A stretch of 64,000 nt of DNA from Penium margaritaceum (GCA_023375785.1 SZWC01002433.1:55533-119532); one strand, 5' to 3'. Shown: positions 48,836 through 60,860, numbered from the stretch's first letter. Translations and numbers: made by a program. The notes: generated from the sequence alone by a model not told the origin.

Positions 48836-49138
48836 CCCTTGTTCGTCACCAATCATGATGATGACAAGTCTATCATAGCAGACTTGCAGCAGCAGCTCAA
48901 CCGCATAGTTGAGATGCAGTGTGAAGCTGAGGATCGCCTCAAGGTCACGGAGGACAACCGTGTTGCCTATGCTAATGATGTCACTGCCATTGTCCTCAAG
49001 TGCTTGCCCATCGCATCTGTCACTGCTACAACTGGCTCCACTGCTGGCACCAGATGTGGTGCCTCTTCCACTCCTGTTGCTGCCAGAAAACCCACTGCTC
49101 CTAATGCTGCTAGCACGTCTGCTCCCACCGCACGCTAG
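48836..49138 (+). other. Coiled-coil ORF fragment, possibly gag-like
   Basis: The frame includes DDDKSIIADLQQQLNRIVEM followed by a mixed-charge region and a Ser/Thr/Ala-rich tail ending in TAG. The heptad-like start and the low-complexity tail resemble the N-terminal part of plant retroelement gag proteins, but no defining motif (capsid core or CCHC) is present. The frame extends further upstream, but that part lacks protein-like character. Confidence 0.25.
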
Positions 49139-50942
49139 CATGGCTTCTTCTTTTAGCCTCCTATTCTCTCCCCAAGTCTTGCCTTCTCTTCTTGAGAATT
49201 GAGTTTTAGCCAGTGTTGACCTGGCCACCCCGAACCGCGGCACATCAATGTCCACCCTGGCACATCGATGTGACCCCTCCCCCCACATCGGCCACCTCGG
49301 AACCACGGGCTTTACTGGGGTCGAAGTAGTATTTGTCTGGTTTGTCCTGGGTGTCCTATGGAAGCTTATTGCCCTCTTTCTTGCTGATGCGGTCTTGGAT
49401 CATCTCCTTTGTTGCTCGGAATGACGCTTATTCGCATGGTCAGCCGCGCTGTCGCATCGCTGGCAGAAATCGACGCGTCAGCGACGGTTGTCTAGGGCTC
49501 TGCCAACTGGCAATTCAGTTTTGACAGTCTGCCCCTAAATCATGATCAAGTTTTCATTCCTACCTATTACCTTTTTAAAGTGCAAAGCATTGGACTTCGT
49601 GTTAAATGATCGATGTTCGCTGTCCTATTATATTTGTAAGGTATGGAGTACGAAGGTCAAACGTTGCTGGCTAGAGTTGGACTACGATTTCTGGAGAACG
49701 AATTTTAAAGTTCGAATTTCACATTTCAAACTTCGATGTCGGAAGTTTGAAATTCACTGTTTTTACTCTGAATTCAAAGTTTGGAACTCTTTCCTCGATT
49801 TTACAATTTGTCGTTTGGGCTTTGACTTCTGGAGTTTGTGTGTGAAACCCAAACAAACCAGGTTTGAATAGGATAAGGTTTCTTGTTGAGCATGCAAACC
49901 ATTATCGATGTTACTTGTTCAAACATGGCGTGTTGGAACTGGGAGGAATTCTTTGGGAGGGGGGGATCCGGGTCGTCCCACATTTTCGGAAGAGGTGCTT
50001 GTTGACTCGCTGACTCAGACCTGATCGGTCGGCGGGAGGGGGGGGTGAGCGCGGGGGAGGGGAGGGGGGATTGTGGCTGACCATGCGTGATCGCGGAACG
50101 CGAGTTTGAACCACATCCATGGCCCATCTATGTGGATCGCGGTTCCATGGCCGAGGTGATAGGGTCACCCCGGAACCCCGGGTCAATACTAGTTTTAGCA
50201 TGGGCGCAAGTCACATGTACCCTGTTTTTGGAACTATATAGTTGATATTCCAACATCGCGTACGATAAACCACTGGTATCAATGCACTGCGAGAAGTAAC
50301 ACATGTTTCAATGCACTGCAATAAAGCAACGAACCCCCCACACGGTGAAACATATGACCCATCCGGAAATCGAGTTGAAAAAATAGCTCCCTATCCCTAG
50401 CACTATTTGCTGACACTTGAATATTGATGGAGCGGAACCCACATGTCCAGCGCTCGTGCATCGCCAAACCATTGGTACATGTTCGGATGCCGTGCCTTGG
50501 ACTTCCATCGCTATGCACAAACGAGCCTCTCATGGGCCAGGGTTTGAAGCAAAATAATGGAACTTTGTGTTCCTCTTCTAACAATGTTTTGCTTGTGTCG
50601 AGGCAATCGACACGTGTCATTGGATATGTTTCCAAAAAATGGGCGAGTCGTCATCACCACCGGTGACTCCGGCATATGCCAATTGCCACCCCCCTGGCGA
50701 ACGTCTTGGACATACTTTACGTGACGTAGTCGGAAGGGTATGAATGCCTAATTGAAGCATGAACCGAGCTCAAAATAGCAGTTGAAAAGCAAAGCGCAGT
50801 GCATTCTTCAGCCATAGTTCACTTGGTATAAATCTCATGACGGGATAGACAACCTACAACGCTCGTTTCAATGATGGACCGCTGTCCAACCATCACTTGA
50901 AGGGAGCCGACTACCTCATTTTCTACTTCTCTTTCGGTTTCA
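49139..50942. other. Intergenic, nothing firm
   Basis: GC-rich at the ends, AT-rich in the middle. Around 49690-49790 short TTTGAAATT/GAATTCAAA words recur in both directions. A TGGTATCAATGC at 50274-50285 resembles a tRNA primer-binding site, but no LTR or gag could be tied to it. Confidence 0.35.
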
Positions 50943-51284
50943 ATGTTTCCATGCCAAAACATGTCTTCTGCGCATCCACTGGCCCTCAAAGGTCACCCCA
51001 TGCCACCACTCCAATTTAGGGATGGAGATCCAGATGAACCTCGTTGGGATGCGCGGGGAATCCTCATGCCGCCATGCCCCAGATTTGACCAGTATGATGC
51101 ATGGATAGAGTGGAGAAGAATCAAGCGTGTGTGGGACTCAAAGGGCTATGGTTTACCTCCCAGTGACCCAACCGACATGTGCGACATCATGGGTGTGAAA
51201 CTATCCCATCATCGTCCCATATGGTGCCCTCCTCACTGGCAGCCCTGGGTCCATCTGGATCCTCTCTGGTGTGCCAGACTCTGA
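50943..51284 (+). CDS. Unidentified Trp/Pro/His-rich protein, 113 codons
   Basis: The frame opens at an ATG and has protein-like composition: QFRDGDPDEPRWDARG, then YDAWIEWRRIKRVWDSKGYG, then a Trp/His/Pro-rich C terminus (SHHRPIWCPPHWQPWVHLDP, ending WCARL). No signal peptide, membrane segment or known family is seen. Its last ~30 codons, stop codon and following ~120 bases are repeated at about 51525-51700 with the peptide pattern kept (see 51535-51618). It lies downstream of the MULE transposase on the opposite strand, so it may be an element-borne ORF, a captured host fragment or a small host gene. Confidence 0.4.
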   Translation: MFPCQNMSSAHPLALKGHPMPPLQFRDGDPDEPRWDARGILMPPCPRFDQYDAWIEWRRIKRVWDSKGYGLPPSDPTDMCDIMGVKLSHHRPIWCPPHWQPWVHLDPLWCARL

Positions 51285-51534
51285 TCTTTTGTTGCTAGAA
51301 AAGGAAAGGTTATGCCACATGTAATTGAATGTCTTTTCATATCTCAGGTACCCGGTTCACGATGATTTAATTTTCCACAACTATGTCTGTTATGCCTGAT
51401 GTTTCTTTTCTTCTACAAATTTCCTTTATAAAACAATTATTAAGAATGAATGGTTGCTACAAAACATTGAAAAGTATGAGAAGCATGAGGAATACCCACT
51501 GAATACTAATGTGCCACACCATGCGTGTGGAGGT

Positions 51535-51618
51535 ATGCACTCTCATCACATATGGTACCCCCCATGTCACTGCCTGCCTTGGCTCCATCTGGGTCCACAC
51601 CAGTGTGCCAGGCTGTGA
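51535..51618 (+). pseudogene. Duplicate of the Trp/His-rich C-terminal cassette
   Basis: The frame reads MHSHHIWYPPCHCLPWLHLG and ends CARL before a TGA, parallel to SHHRPIWCPPHWQPWVHLDP and WCARL in the 50943-51284 ORF. The following non-coding sequence (CTAGAAAAGGAAAG, CACATGTAAT, CACGATGATT) is shared too, so a segment of about 200 bases was duplicated ~340 bases downstream. It could be an alternative last exon or a dead copy. Confidence 0.45.
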
Positions 51619-52705
51619 TTTTTTGTGCCTAGAAAAGGAAAGGGCATGTCACATGTAATGGAATGTATTTTTGCACCTAAAATACCAGGTACACGATGAT
51701 TACATAAGGCACTTTTATCAACGGCATCCCACAACTTTCATTAACAGCACATATATAAAGGATGAATGGTATTATGAATGATGAACACGAGAAGCATGTG
51801 GGACATCCACTGATTACTAATGATAAGAAAAGTTTTGCAATACACTGGACGGACAACTGTCACCAGGCTAGACATTACTCATATGGACCTGGCTTGCCGT
51901 TCACAAGCCACTGCTGCACACGGGGGAGGGGGGAGGGCGTTTAGATCCATCTAATAATGTCGCACATGGGGCACAACTGGCCAGGTCTGCCTGATGCTAG
52001 AGGTTGATCGGGATTAAGTACGATCCAATCCTCGTCGTCTGTAGCAGCATCACATAAAACGTCTTGTGCAATGTACTCCAATGTTTACCCCACGTCACAT
52101 GGTTCTGGGCACATGCTGTAACACTCCTTTATGAGGAAACGCCTCTATTCCGTGTGCACTCTTGAGAGCAAGTGGCATGTGCCAAATCCACATACAAATG
52201 AAGTCACTATTGGCAGTGTTGTGGACACTTGCGTGCACTCTATTGATGTCCGGTGCAAATGCTGAAGAGAAGCAAGAATGGTTGTTTTTTGATCCTAAAT
52301 ACTATGGATAGTTCCTCCTCTCCAATGTTCACTAATACGTTTCTTGAAAGCACGTAATCCAAAACCTTTGTTTCATGCAAATGCTACACATCAGTGAAGT
52401 AATGACTACAAATTTCATAGCATCATGATTGACAGACATGAATTTTCAACCATGAGGGAAAATACACAGCAGAGCAACACAACAACTCTACCTCCTGCTC
52501 CAAATACTCTGTCCTCTAGCATTCATGCTACCACAACCATTGGCATGTATTGGACTAAGGCCCAGTCCATGTCTCTGGCCAGGGGCTTGTCGCCTTGTTC
52601 TCTTCCTGTGTTACATGTACACACAATTACAATGATTGTAAATGCAATGAGAAGCACATGTTGGACAAATTGTTTCACGAAACATGTACACTTTGACTCC
52701 TTACC
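51619..52705. other. Intergenic, 3' side of the MULE transposase
   Basis: No frame with coding character. This would be the 3' flank of the MULE gene on the - strand; no terminal inverted repeat could be identified in it. Confidence 0.4.
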
Positions 52706-54423
52706 TTATACTCCAAGTGCATCCATGTCGCGCACTTCATGGTCCTCCAGTGCTTCCCTTTCTTCCCCTATTTCACCATGTGTATAGTCCTCATCCTCCT
52801 CTTCTTCCTCATCCTCTGCATCATTCTGCAATCCCCTATATTGTTCCATGAACACGACACCCTCTGCGTCGTCGTCCTCTTGTGTCAGCAACCTGGTCTC
52901 TGGCTCTGCCGCGTATCTAAGCGAGTCCTCACTGCCATCATCGAATACACTTTTGTCAAAGTCATCAGCAGCTATCTCACCAACCTCTTCGTCTGTGGAT
53001 GTACCCCTGGGCTCAACTTCAAAGTCGTAGTCTTTTGGATCAGATTCGTCCATTGCAGCCCCGTCTGCTGCCTCTCCCCCGCTTGCTGTGCCGTATGATC
53101 CTGCTTGTCTCCATCCTCCTGTGCCTGCTGCTGCTGCTGCTGTTGCACCATCAGCTCTGAGCGCTGCTGCTGCCTCATGTGGATGTGGTGCAGCGGGGTT
53201 GGGGTATCTCTTCTTGGTGTGGCCCTTGCGTCCACACCTAGGGCAGATGAAGTTGTGTTTGTGGAGTGGTTCACGCTGTAGACGGGCACTCCTGGGCCTC
53301 CCCCGGCCTCGGCGCGGTCCTGGTTGCCCCCAGCCGGACAGTGGTGCGCGGATGTCCGCAGCGGCAATTGACGACATGGCATTGCCGCACGTCCTGCTCC
53401 AGTATCCCACAGTCTGGCCGACATTCACACACACTATTGGATCTTCTCCCACCTCCATCATTACTGCACAGTTGTGCTCGCAAGGCTGGCTGTACTCGCG
53501 CCAGCGACCACACTCACAAGCCGCGTGCCAAAGGCCCACTCGCCGGTGGACGGTCGTAGGGCCACACACCAAATCAGTGTTCGGGTCCTCCGTGATGACT
53601 TCGTAGTCGTTAGCCACCGCCAAACTGTGTAGGAGTATTTTGGTAGGTGCTGGGGCAACCACCTCATTGTAGTTGACGATCTGCTCACGTCTCTTGGCCA
53701 TGATCCTCTGCACAAAGAAGCACACTTGCATGAAGCAGTAGAACGGGTACAAATTGCGAAGGGAATTCAGGCGGGCGTTCAGCGATTCTGAGGCGTTGCT
53801 GGTGATATGCCCCCCTTGTGGAACAGGCCACATGTATGAAGTCCACTTCTCAAGGGGTATGCCACCCTGTCCATCTGGGTCTGAGATGAGGTAGTTGGCT
53901 GCACGGTCATTGCCTACGCGCAGGTGGCGGACCGCCCAATGGAACTGTTCATGGGTCAGGGCTTGGGCGCACTTCCATGCCCAATGGGCAACCTTCTTTC
54001 CGTACTTCTCCTGCACGTTCCTCCATAGATGCCAGACACAATTTGTGTGAGTTGCCCCAGGCAGGTGTCTCTCCAGAGCCTTTGCGAGGCCAGCTTCCCT
54101 GTCAGACACAATCACTGCACCTGCAGAATATGCTGTGGGATAAGCACGTGCCAGATGCAAGCAGAATCATGTCCATATCTCCTTGTTCTCACTCGGCACG
54201 AGAGCCTAGGCCATGAGGCACGCATAGTCGTTTGCGTCAAAGAACTGCACGACCAACATCACTTGCTTGTGGCCGTTCTTCAGAAAGGTCCCACCCATAG
54301 TTATGATTCTACGGGAATAGTCCCAGCCGAGGCGTGTCGCACCCAGAGCCACAAAGGCCCACTTGAATTTGTTGTTGCAGTCCATCTCTGCCATGACATG
54401 AATCGCTGGATCCACTCGTTAAA

Positions 54424-54519
54424 GCTGCACAAAGACAGGGGTCATGAGTCAGATATGTATACATAGAAGAGACATAAAAAGAAAATGTCCATGAGAGTAT
54501 GGTCATGGGCCCTTCATAC
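54424..54519 (-). other. Intron in the MULE transposase
   Basis: On the - strand it starts GTATGA after GAAGAG and ends GTGCAG. Removing it places CFLSLCEE directly before the RVDPAIHV block, where MULE transposases are continuous. Confidence 0.65.
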
Positions 54520-55045
54520 CTCTTCACAAAGTGACAGGAAGCAGCGCCAGGACTTGGCCTTGGCTCCAATCAGTTGAGCATGAGCCATAGACCGTGCACG
54601 GTATAAAGTGCAGTTTGCGACCTGCACCCCGGCCAATTGCTTGATGATGGCTTGAGGCACCAACGACGGTGTTGTTGGATCCCGAGCCATCTGGGACGGA
54701 ATCTTCTGTGAAATCTACGTTGTTGTTTGCGCGGGGCCTCCATGCCCAAATGTCGGCGTGCAGCTATGGCCTTTAAGAAATGGGAGAGTTTCACTGCCCC
54801 CAGCTTGGAACTTACTACCGCTCAAATGTTCCACTCACAGTCCCGTGTCAGTGCCTCAACACAGCAGACGTCAATGCGTCCCGGCTCGCCACGAACCCAC
54901 GACAACCTCAAGCGGTGGACAATCGCCTAGTCCTCAATTGCCATCATGCAGGCAGCCATGTTGCAAGACTTCTGGCCCTCCACAAGCTTGTCACCATCGG
55001 CCTTCCTCTTCTTCAATGTGCCATTGTGGGAGCTGTCAGACGTAC

Positions 55046-55160
55046 CTGGAAAAACAAGCAACAGGGAATTCAACATAATTGTGATGAACATTTTGGCTGA
55101 TATGAGCGAGCAAGTCCACTGCGTAAACAAAGCAGGGCTAGCACAATAGACACAAGTTAC
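55046..55160 (-). other. Intron in the MULE transposase
   Basis: On the - strand it starts GTAACT after ACCTCTG and ends TTTTTCCAG. Removing it keeps one frame (FTSG|TSDSSHNGTLKKRKADG). Confidence 0.6.
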
Positions 55161-55637
55161 CAGAGGTAAAATTAGGACAGAGAACACGGTGCCCGTCCCA
55201 AGACGACTGTGTATAGGGTGGAGCCTCAGTCTGGTCCAAGGAGGAGGGCTCCATCTGAAACAGCCGCATGTTCTTCGCTGCGTCTTCATCCAATCGCCTT
55301 TTCCACTCTTCATTGTCCCAATTCCGATTCAAGAAGAGTTCTTGTTTGGCACCTGAGTCAAAGTTCACAAAGTGGGTTGCCGGAGGAGGGGGCTAAACTG
55401 GAGCCGGCGCTACAGGAACTCCATGGACGCGAGGCCGAGGGGCAGCTGACTGAGATGGTGGTGCCGCGCCGGTGGGAGAGAGATTCCCATGAATAGCGGG
55501 GTTGCCCATTGATGGACCCTGCTGCCGATGTTGTGTTGCTGGACGCGAAGCCGGGAAGCGGTACGAGTGTTCGGCCGACCGGCCGGGTAAAGCAGCGGAT
55601 GGTGTAGAGGGTGGTGCAGCGGGTGGTACAGCAGGTG

Positions 55638-55829
55638 GTACAGCGGGTTGTGCAGCGCGTGGTGCCATGGGAGGTACAATGGCTGGTACAGTGGGTCGTG
55701 CAGCGCGTGGCGCCACAGGAGGTACAGCGGCTGGGGCAGCGGGTCGTGCAGCGCATGGTGCCGCGGGAGGTGTAGCGGCTGGTGCAGCGGGTCGTGCAGC
55801 GCGTGGTGCCGCGGGAGGTGCAGAGGCTA
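55638..55829 (-). repeat. 48-bp minisatellite, four units, coding for 16-residue Pro/Ala repeats
   Basis: Units at 55638-55685, 55686-55733, 55734-55781 and 55782-55829 share the GCAGCG(C)GTGGTGCC and GGGAGGT core. On the - strand each unit encodes a Pro/Ala/Arg-rich 16-mer (such as APPAAPRAARPAAPAA) in the N-terminal extension of the MULE protein. Related but shorter GTGGTACAGC words continue to the left. Confidence 0.8.
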
Positions 55830-55875
55830 GTGCAGCAGGTGACCGAGCGGTGGGTGGTGCAGCCGGTGGCGCCAC

Positions 55876-57109
55876 AACCTTGCCACTGGGATGCCACCCT
55901 GTAGACGTGGGTGCCTACAGCCGACCATGCTTGCCTTGCCTTGGGTCGGAAGGAGAAGACACAAATGACGGGGAGGTAGCACACGTGGCACACGGAACTG
56001 AGCAACCACGGGCAGGCCACCCTGACCGCCGGAGATTGCCTCTTGTTGTGTACGTGGGGCTGGGCAAGGTGAGAGCGCGGCAGTTGTAGGATGCAGTGCC
56101 TAGGCACATGAGACAAGTGGGCAACTGGACGGCCTAGTGGACTGACTGCGCACCGGTCGGGCAGAGGCAGAAGCCTCCGTCCTACGGGCACTGGCACGGG
56201 TTTGGGGCATACTTGCGCCAACAATGGGTACCTAGGAATTTTCTTCGCACAATGTATGTCTGAAATTCCCTGCACTTTGAATCACCTTGCTTGATTACGA
56301 GAGACAGTGTCATGTTGACGCTCCCGCGCTAAGACACGAAACCCCACCATGGTCTCAGGTCTGCACCAGAGAATCCAAAAGTGAATCCACACTGGAAGGG
56401 AGGGGTGTGACCCTACCCACCGTGGTCTCTTGTGTACCGACACGAGAGACAAAGCCACAAAGTCACGGCTACTAAATGTCATGCTGACAAGGATTCTCAG
56501 TTTTGTCTACGCATGTCATGGACCCGTACATCGCACATGGAGGAGTTTCACAGCAAATCCGCTTTTTCTATGCACGTGCAAGGGTGGACAGACCTGACTG
56601 CGACGCTGCGGTTTGTGCACATGCAGGTTCGGGAGACTGACTGGAATGAACGTATGCAGGGTGTGTTTCATTTGTCGTATTGTAAATGGGTGTACGTAGT
56701 ATAAGTATGCCATAGGAGAAGCATTACTGAAGTGACGTGAACAACAAGATTCTGAAGGAAAACTATGTACCCCATTCGTTGGGGATCGGGTATGCCGCCG
56801 AACCAACCGTTTTTGAACTGTGCACAATTTGAAAGATGCATTCTTAGACATGCAGCGCATGCTTGTACGGACTACGGAAACAAAACGCAAAAATTCTGTT
56901 TGCCTGAAAAAAATCAACAACGTGCGCACGACGCCACACATATAACGCAAGTCATGGTAGTCCTTGATAAGTGAAATTTGCAAGGGCGGATGGTTACTTT
57001 CCTGGCGAACGACGGGCGGATGGTTGCTTTTCTTCCAAAAGACAAACGGATGAGAGTCACACTTTGCGCTTTATGGATACGCGAGTTATTTCATCCATTT
57101 AGCATCTAG
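55876..57109. other. Intergenic, 5' side of the MULE gene
   Basis: No gene recognised. It contains two CCCACC(A/G)TGGTCTC words at about 56344 and 56418, and a doubled GGGCGGATGGTT word near 56987-57025. No TIR was matched to the other side of the MULE. Confidence 0.4.
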
Positions 57110-58888
57110 GCTCCAGGCGAGCGTCTCTGGGAGCCTAACTTTGTGCCTGACCCCACTGCCAACCCTCATTTCATCCCTGCTCCTGTCGAATCTGCTCATG
57201 CTGTTCGCGCTCGGCTGCACCTGAGCACCTCGTGGGTGACTTTGGCACGTTCAACGCCAATCCCACTGGTGGGCGTGAAGCTGACCCTGTCGGTGCTTAG
57301 GCTATGCTTCACCGTTGCACTACCATCACTGGTCAAGATGCACAAAGTGCTCTCACTGTGTAGATTAACACACTCTTGATGCATGTCGATGAGATCATAG
57401 ATGCCTTCTGGGACCGCGATCTCAAGCTTCTTTGCGAGCTCGGTGATGCTGCCCCTGGGAAGCTACCCGCTGTCCTCACCATGGCTAACAGGCTGATTCT
57501 TAAGCTATCTGACCTCCTTCGCAACGTTAAAGTAGATGAGCAGCAACGCCTCAACTCCCAGCCTGTCCCAGCGAACTCTCCTCCAGGTGTTGGTGGGCTC
57601 TGGAAATTCACCGCCAAGCGTCTTGCTGCGTGGTGGAAGAGTCCGCTGAACAAATGGCTCCATCGCTCTGCCATCACAGGAGTTGCAGCCCTGACCACTG
57701 CTTCGTCCCCCTCCATAGCCTCCTCGTCCTCCTCTTTTACCTCTTCCTCTACCACCTTCACGGCCTTGAATCTTGCCTCATAGAGCCGTGGTGGACAAAG
57801 ACAAAGTGCCCGCTTCCTCTTCTTGAGTTCCTGGTTCTTTGGTCTACAAGAACTGTGGCTCTTATAAACACTCTGCGTGTGCATGCCGAACCCCTTCGAA
57901 TGATCTTCGTCTTGCCCGCGCCATGCGTGTCCACTAAACCCGCACTGCTGGTACCTCTGCTGCATTTGCATCTTCCTCCAACACGACCCCATCCTCATCG
58001 TCGACCACCCCTGCTCAAGCCTACTCTACTACTGGGGTCCCTTCTGGTCCTCCGGTAGTCCCGTACCCTTGGGGCTGGCCTCCCTATGGTGCTCCATTCT
58101 ATGTGGCGCCACCCTCCTCTCCCTACACCGTCTCGTCGTGGTTCCCTCCTATCTCTGGTGCCTCGACTCCAACTCTGGCGGTGTCTGTGGCGGGGAACGC
58201 TGAGCATCAGCTGGATTAGTCTCTCCTGCAGCTTCTGCGCCTTAACGATAAAGGAGGTGAGCGTGTTGCTCTGTTGGCCAGTGAACCTATGTGTCAGACT
58301 GAATCTGTTCTTTGTGGTGACTCCTCTGGTCATTTCCTTGGGTTGCTGTGTTCCCCCGATTCATGGGTTGAGCATTAGCAGTTCTTCGTTCTTCCACGCT
58401 GTCTTGTTTCTTGTATGTCATCCGCTCGTCTTGCCCCCGTTGGCACTATAGCAACATGTGGTGTCCTTCTTTCCATTTTTATGTGAGGTGGCTTCTGGAA
58501 TCTAGACTTGAGAGCCACCCACCACATGACGTGTGTGCATTCCAAATTTGTCTCCCTCAGCCCTACTGGTGCTGTTCGCTTTGTACACACTAGGTCCGGT
58601 CAGTTGCTCCCTATTCAAGGTGTTTGCGTCGTTCGATTTGCTGCTACTACTAGCGCTCTGTACCTACCTGATGTACTGCAGGTCCCTTCCCTGGAACTCA
58701 GCTTGCTGCTAGTGCCCTCCCTTGATGATCAAAGCATGGACTTCTTTGCTAGCTGCGGTGTTGACACTGTGTGTTTGTGCCCCTCTGGTTGCATTGTCAT
58801 TCGCGGGGATACGTGAAAAACTGTATCGTGTGCCCCTATTCTCCTCTCATGTTGCCTCTGCTGGTGCTGCACTCATCCATGTTGTACC

Positions 58889-58906
58889 CTCTCTCTCTCT
58901 CTCTCT
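58889..58906. repeat. CT dinucleotide microsatellite
   Basis: A pure run of CT repeats inside the copia remains. Confidence 0.9.
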
Positions 58907-59044
58907 ACCCTGACCTTGTCCATTTATTACACCGGCGTCTCGTGCATTTCCACATCGATGCCATCTCTAGCATATTTCACCTTCAACCTACTCTGGTCCT
59001 GTCCCCCTCCACTTTCCTGCTCCTTTTCCTGCTGATTGCCTTGA

Positions 59045-59400
59045 TTGTACCAGGGCAAAATGCATCACTTTCCCTTCTTGGACTCTAAACTCCATTCCAG
59101 TCACCCTCTTGACTGTGTGCATGCTGACATCATGGATCCCCTTCTCCATGACCTTCTTGGTGACGTCGGTCATTATGTTTTGTGCCTCACTCATGATTTC
59201 TCTTGCTTACGCTGGATCTTTACCCTTTGGCACAAGAGTGACGTCTGCCCCACCATTGAAACCTAGCTTGCTCAGGCTGAGTGCGTCTGTCTGCACTCAC
59301 TGCGTGTCTTGTGCAGTGATCGTGGCGGTAAGTTTCTTGGTTCCACTGCCTGCTTCTCGCATCTAAGGGGGTGTGTCTGGAGACTTCTGCTCTAAAAACA
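59045..59400 (+). other. Copia integrase core region (fossil)
   Basis: GKMHHFPFLDSKLHSSHPLD followed by CVHADIM and SDRGGKFLG-like sequence matches the copia integrase zinc-binding exit and catalytic Asp regions. Confidence 0.75.
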
Positions 59401-59809
59401 TCTTAGCAAAATGGGGTTTCCAAATGGTGGAACTGGGCTCTTGCTGACAGTGTACGGTCCCTCTTGTCTTAGATTTGCATTCCCCCTCCCTTCGCCTTTG
59501 AGGCCGTGAGCTACATGACTTGGGTCTTGAACCGCATCCTCCATGGGCCTCTTCCCTATTCCATCACCCCTCTTGAGCNCCTGCTTCTCGCATCTAAGGG
59601 GGTGTGTCTGGAGACTTCTGCTCTAAAAACATCTTAGCAAAATGGGGTTTCCAAATGGTGGAACTGGGCTCTTGCTGACAGTGTACGGTCCCTCTTGTCT
59701 TAGATTTGCATTCCCCCTCTCTTCGCCTTTGAGGCCGTGAGCTACATGACTTGGGTCTTGAACCGCATCCTCCATGGGTCTCTTCCCTACTCCATCACCC
59801 CTCTTGAGC
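59349..59809. repeat. 230-bp direct duplication around a single N (likely assembly join)
   Basis: 59349-59578 and 59580-59809 are almost identical, separated by one N at 59579. Same pattern as at 45.9 and 63.3 kb. Confidence 0.85.
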
Positions 59810-60539
59810 GCTGGTCCGGCGCTTGTGCCGACCTTTGGCTTGCTTGCAATTGGGGTTGCATTGTCTCTGTTTGGTTGCCTGCTAAATTGCAAGACGGAAA
59901 ACTCTCCCCGCTGGCTGTGTGTTTCTCTCCTCTCAGTCAAAAGCTTGTTTTTTTTTGGGAACCCGTCTGTCAGCGCATCGTTGAGTCCTGTGATGAGTTG
60001 TTCTTTGAGCCAGTTTTCCTTCATGGCCTCTACCGTCTTTCATCCGGTGCCTCCCTTCTTTCGCTCTCTCGGTCAGGGGTTATGTTGGTCATGTTCCGCC
60101 TGCAGTCCCTTCTCACGCGACCTCGTCGCCTGCACCCTCGTGGCTCCAGTTGTCAGGTTCATTGCCCACACCTGCCTCACTGTCCCTTCCATCTTTGTCA
60201 TCCAGATCGTCGAATACTTGTGGCCTTCCCAATCACGTCCTCATCTGTCCTTGGTCTTCAACTCTGCCTACCATTTCATTGTCATCGAGCCTTGCCGTCC
60301 CTGCTGTGTCAACAGACCTTGCAGGGGCTGACTCACCTTTGTCTGCAGAGCCCACTAGGCCTGTACCAGTCTCACCCTTTGTCCACGGCAGGTGCGTTCA
60401 TGCGCTTTCTCACCACAACTCCAGCATGCTTGGTGGGTCCGATCATCCCTCTCGGTCACAGACAAAGACAGGCAAAAAGGGGGAGAAGTTGTTAAGAAAA
60501 CATGAGGTGTCAGGGAACGCCAGAGGGTAGGAGTACACA

Positions 60540-60860
60540 ATGAACCTCCTCTCCATTCAAAGAATTTGCAACGACCAATCGCCCATCCTATTGGCTTATA
60601 TTGACGCAGACAAGGTCTCCACGGACCGTAAATTTTGAAATGGGTATGGGAATGACCAACCGACGACGTAAGCAACGACATGGTTCAGAAGTTGGGTTTG
60701 TAAATCCAACAAGGGGTGTTTGAAGGAAAAACCGTCGATGGAAAACTGATATCCGTTGAAACCACTCTGACTGTAAACTTAAGATCTGCATGATGTAACT
60801 GGTTGGAGGACTTGCCTGGTGAGAAAAGGAAATCTTGCTCGGGCAAGACTTGCTATACTG
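60540..60860 (+). mobile_element. Gypsy protease-region fragment, + orientation (fossil)
   Basis: It contains GVFEGKTVDGK and MVQKLGL, matching the protease region of the chromovirus at 45.3-45.6 kb but in the opposite orientation (GVFEGKTVDE there). Confidence 0.65.

Larger units (their letters stand above)
52706..55875 (-). pseudogene. Mutator-like (MULE) transposase gene, decayed
   Basis: In - strand order: a Pro/Ala-rich N terminus with four 16-residue repeats; NFDSGAKQELFLNR; intron 55046-55160; a MuDR-type domain (AIVHRLRLSWVR, CEWNI, a CxW element); TLYRARSMAHAQLIGA; intron 54424-54519; the transposase core (RVDPAIHVMAEMDCNNKFKW, GGTFLKNGHK, VSDREAGLAKAL, NASESLNARL); a SWIM zinc finger (CECGRWREYSQPCEH); a zinc knuckle (CPRCGRKGHTKKRY) whose last Cys is Tyr; and a long acidic tail. 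The first catalytic Asp is replaced by Gly (codon 54293-54295). Several in-frame stops lie between about 54.17 and 55.39 kb, including just before the core ORF and in the MuDR part, whereas 52706-54160 stays open for 484 codons. It would bind TIRs and cut and paste them; this copy cannot be active. Confidence 0.85.

Noticed and set aside
48755-49306. 183-codon - strand ORF
   Set aside because: It is opposite the coiled-coil + strand frame and has no motif; treated as a shadow.
49690-49790. Recurring TTTGAAATT / GAATTCAAA words in both directions
   Set aside because: Short AT-rich palindromic words without a consistent arm length or spacing; no hairpin gene or TIR could be defined.
50274-50285. 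TGGTATCAATGC resembling a tRNA-Met primer-binding site
   Set aside because: No LTR end could be matched to its left and no gag follows, so a chance match is likely.
50691-57012. CCTGGCGAACG occurring on both sides of the MULE as possible target duplication
   Set aside because: An 11-base match between two kilobase-scale flanks is expected by chance fairly often, and no TIR adjoins either copy.
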